29,433 nucleotides of DNA. Source: a virus. The notes beneath the pieces were generated by a model, which was given only the letters and a program-made list of their open reading frames with translations, ran no database searches and was not told the origin of the DNA. This document shows positions 28,336 through 29,433 of the stretch, in pieces (within the stretch, counting starts at the first letter, position 1; each line of letters opens with the position of its first letter). The stretch covers positions 1-29,433 of IMG/VR virus record IMGVR_UViG_3300028025_002666; one strand, written 5' to 3'. The translations under genes and the position numbers were made by a program.

Positions 28336-29433
28336 TTACATACGGACTGAAAGACTTGCAAGAAGGCGAGAAGCCACCGAAAACAAGGGTGGAGGACGCT
28401 GGTTCAGCTCGTGCAATGCTTTTCACCCTGCAAGAAGATGATCAAATCGCATCACATCGCCGTAGTCAAATCCAAGGTATTATTGATGGTAATCCTCCCT
28501 TTAACGAACAACAGCTTCGTGAACTTGGTCAGGCAGATCGGATTAATGTAAACTGGGGTCATGCCGAAGCTAAGGTAGAGGCCGCTGTTATTCCTTACTT
28601 TGACATCCTCACCTCCGTTGGTGCTTATGCTACTTGCAAGACCAAGTACGGAAAGGACATGGGTAAGAGGGAGGAGTGGAGCCGAATCATTACCGAAGAG
28701 TTCCACAGGCTTCTTTCTTCATCTAATCCAAACTTCCTTGCACAGCATCAAGTCTGTCATAAGTCGCTGGTTATTCATGGTCAGTCCTGTATGTATTTCC
28801 CAGACCAGACTGATTGGAGGGCTAAAGCAATTGAGCCTTGGGCTATGGTTGTGCCAAAGGGATCTAAGGTAGATTGGAATGACTGGGAGTTCTGCTATGT
28901 TCTAGACGAGCTTTATTGCGAGGAGCTTTATTCTTACATTGAGAATAAAGAGGCCGCTAAAAGAGGTGGATGGGATGTTGAGGAGGTTAGGGAAGCAATC
29001 ATGCAAGCTAGTGTTGATGACAAGGATCAACGCCGCCCTTGGGAGTGGCATCAGACGGAGCTTAAAAACAACGGACTATACTACTCCTACGCCAAGAGCA
29101 AGGTCATCAAGATCGCCCACTTCTATGTCAGGGAATACGATGGTCGTATCTCTCACTACATCTTTGATCGCATCAATAGCACAGAGTTCCTTTGCAAGAA
29201 GATTGGACGCTATAAGGATTTCTCTAGCGCATTTACCATCTTCCTTAATGGAGTTGGCAATGGGTACTATCATGGCGTGAGAGGGCTGGGTCAGAAGGTT
29301 TATAAGTATGCGGAAGCAATGAACCGCATGAATAACTCCCTCATGGAGAATGCCATTGTAGGTGGCACGACCATGTTCCGAGCAAGCTCTGCCGCTGATG
29401 CCGAGAAGATGAAGAGCGTTCAGATCGGCCCTT
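28332..29433 (+). CDS. Portal protein, 3' end outside the window
   Basis: The frame starts with ATG 28332 overlapping the TGA of the preceding gene and stays open to the last base, giving at least 367 residues. NVNWGHAEAKVEAAVIPYFD (about 77-96) and later EYDGRISHYIF, NGVGNGYYHGVRGLGQKVY (about 311-329) and RMNNSLMENAIVGG fit podovirus-type portals: an N-terminal wing, a beta segment, then the helical stem (GYYHG..G, with helices before and after). Portals form the dodecameric DNA entry ring. It lies far from the capsid gene. The family assignment is from pattern, not a search. Confidence 0.7.
   Translation, partial: MITYGLKDLQEGEKPPKTRVEDAGSARAMLFTLQEDDQIASHRRSQIQGIIDGNPPFNEQQLRELGQADRINVNWGHAEAKVEAAVIPYFDILTSVGAYATCKTKYGKDMGKREEWSRIITEEFHRLLSSSNPNFLAQHQVCHKSLVIHGQSCMYFPDQTDWRAKAIEPWAMVVPKGSKVDWNDWEFCYVLDELYCEELYSYIENKEAAKRGGWDVEEVREAIMQASVDDKDQRRPWEWHQTELKNNGLYYSYAKSKVIKIAHFYVREYDGRISHYIFDRINSTEFLCKKIGRYKDFSSAFTIFLNGVGNGYYHGVRGLGQKVYKYAEAMNRMNNSLMENAIVGGTTMFRASSAADAEKMKSVQIGP

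Noticed and set aside
1-29433. CRISPR array, insertion sequence, integrase or restriction-modification system
   Set aside because: No regularly spaced repeats, transposase or integrase motifs or DNA methyltransferase motifs were seen; the only methyltransferase is of the sugar-type FkbM family.

Overview
The window is a dsDNA tailed-phage (or prophage) genome segment. It is almost fully coding, nearly all on the + strand, with start and stop codons that touch or overlap (ATGA or TAATG) at many junctions. Recognisable phage parts are a portal fragment, a probable major capsid protein, a structural/ejection module with a very large 'FDPNQPFEVI' protein, tail and fibre proteins, a lysis cassette with a GH108 muramidase, an ERF recombinase, a DUF3310 protein and an HNH nuclease. 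Most starts lack a Shine-Dalgarno sequence. Promoter-like sites fit a sigma70 consensus (TTGAC, about 17 nt, TAnnAn), not the Bacteroidetes type. The host cannot be named from this; a bacterium that uses SD-independent initiation is likely. The long-tailed families are not indicated, because no tape-measure protein is seen. The large internal proteins hint at a podovirus-like virion, which is inference.

Layout. 1-866: the end of an unknown gene, a non-coding stretch with a promoter, a hairpin and a tRNA-like element, and one small basic gene on the minus strand. 867-2464: FkbM methyltransferase, glycosyltransferase-like protein and a small unknown. 2505-14994: a block of virion proteins (adaptor-like protein, low-complexity proteins, 1423-aa and 691-aa proteins that look like halves of one polyvalent protein, three tail/surface proteins). 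15037-17913: two more glycosyltransferase-like proteins, a PD-(D/E)XK-like nuclease overprinted on the second, and an HNH nuclease. 17914-19315: promoter, leader, capsid gene and intrinsic terminator. 19320-22649: acidic protein and fibre/surface proteins, two of which share an N-terminal peptide. 22651-23942: lysis cassette (holin-like, u-spanin-like, second membrane protein, endolysin). 23943-24191: candidate small RNA with its own promoter and terminator. 24192-28335: small early-type genes with ERF, metallophosphoesterase, DUF3310, HExxH and zinc-ribbon proteins. 28332-end: portal gene running off the window.

How it may work together. The FkbM methyltransferase and three GT-A-like proteins sit among virion genes, which suggests glycan decoration of the particle or of host envelope sugars. 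Several transcription units (2505, 16091, 19357, 21181, 24192, 24480) have promoter-like elements whose -10 box ends only 8-12 nt before the start codon. This predicts leaderless or nearly leaderless mRNAs, with downstream genes translated by stop-start coupling. Strongest points: the leaderless-promoter pattern, the u-spanin-like lysis gene, the split or frameshifted polyvalent protein, the nuclease overprinted on a glycosyltransferase, and the small-RNA candidate. All functions are read from motifs by eye; no search was run.
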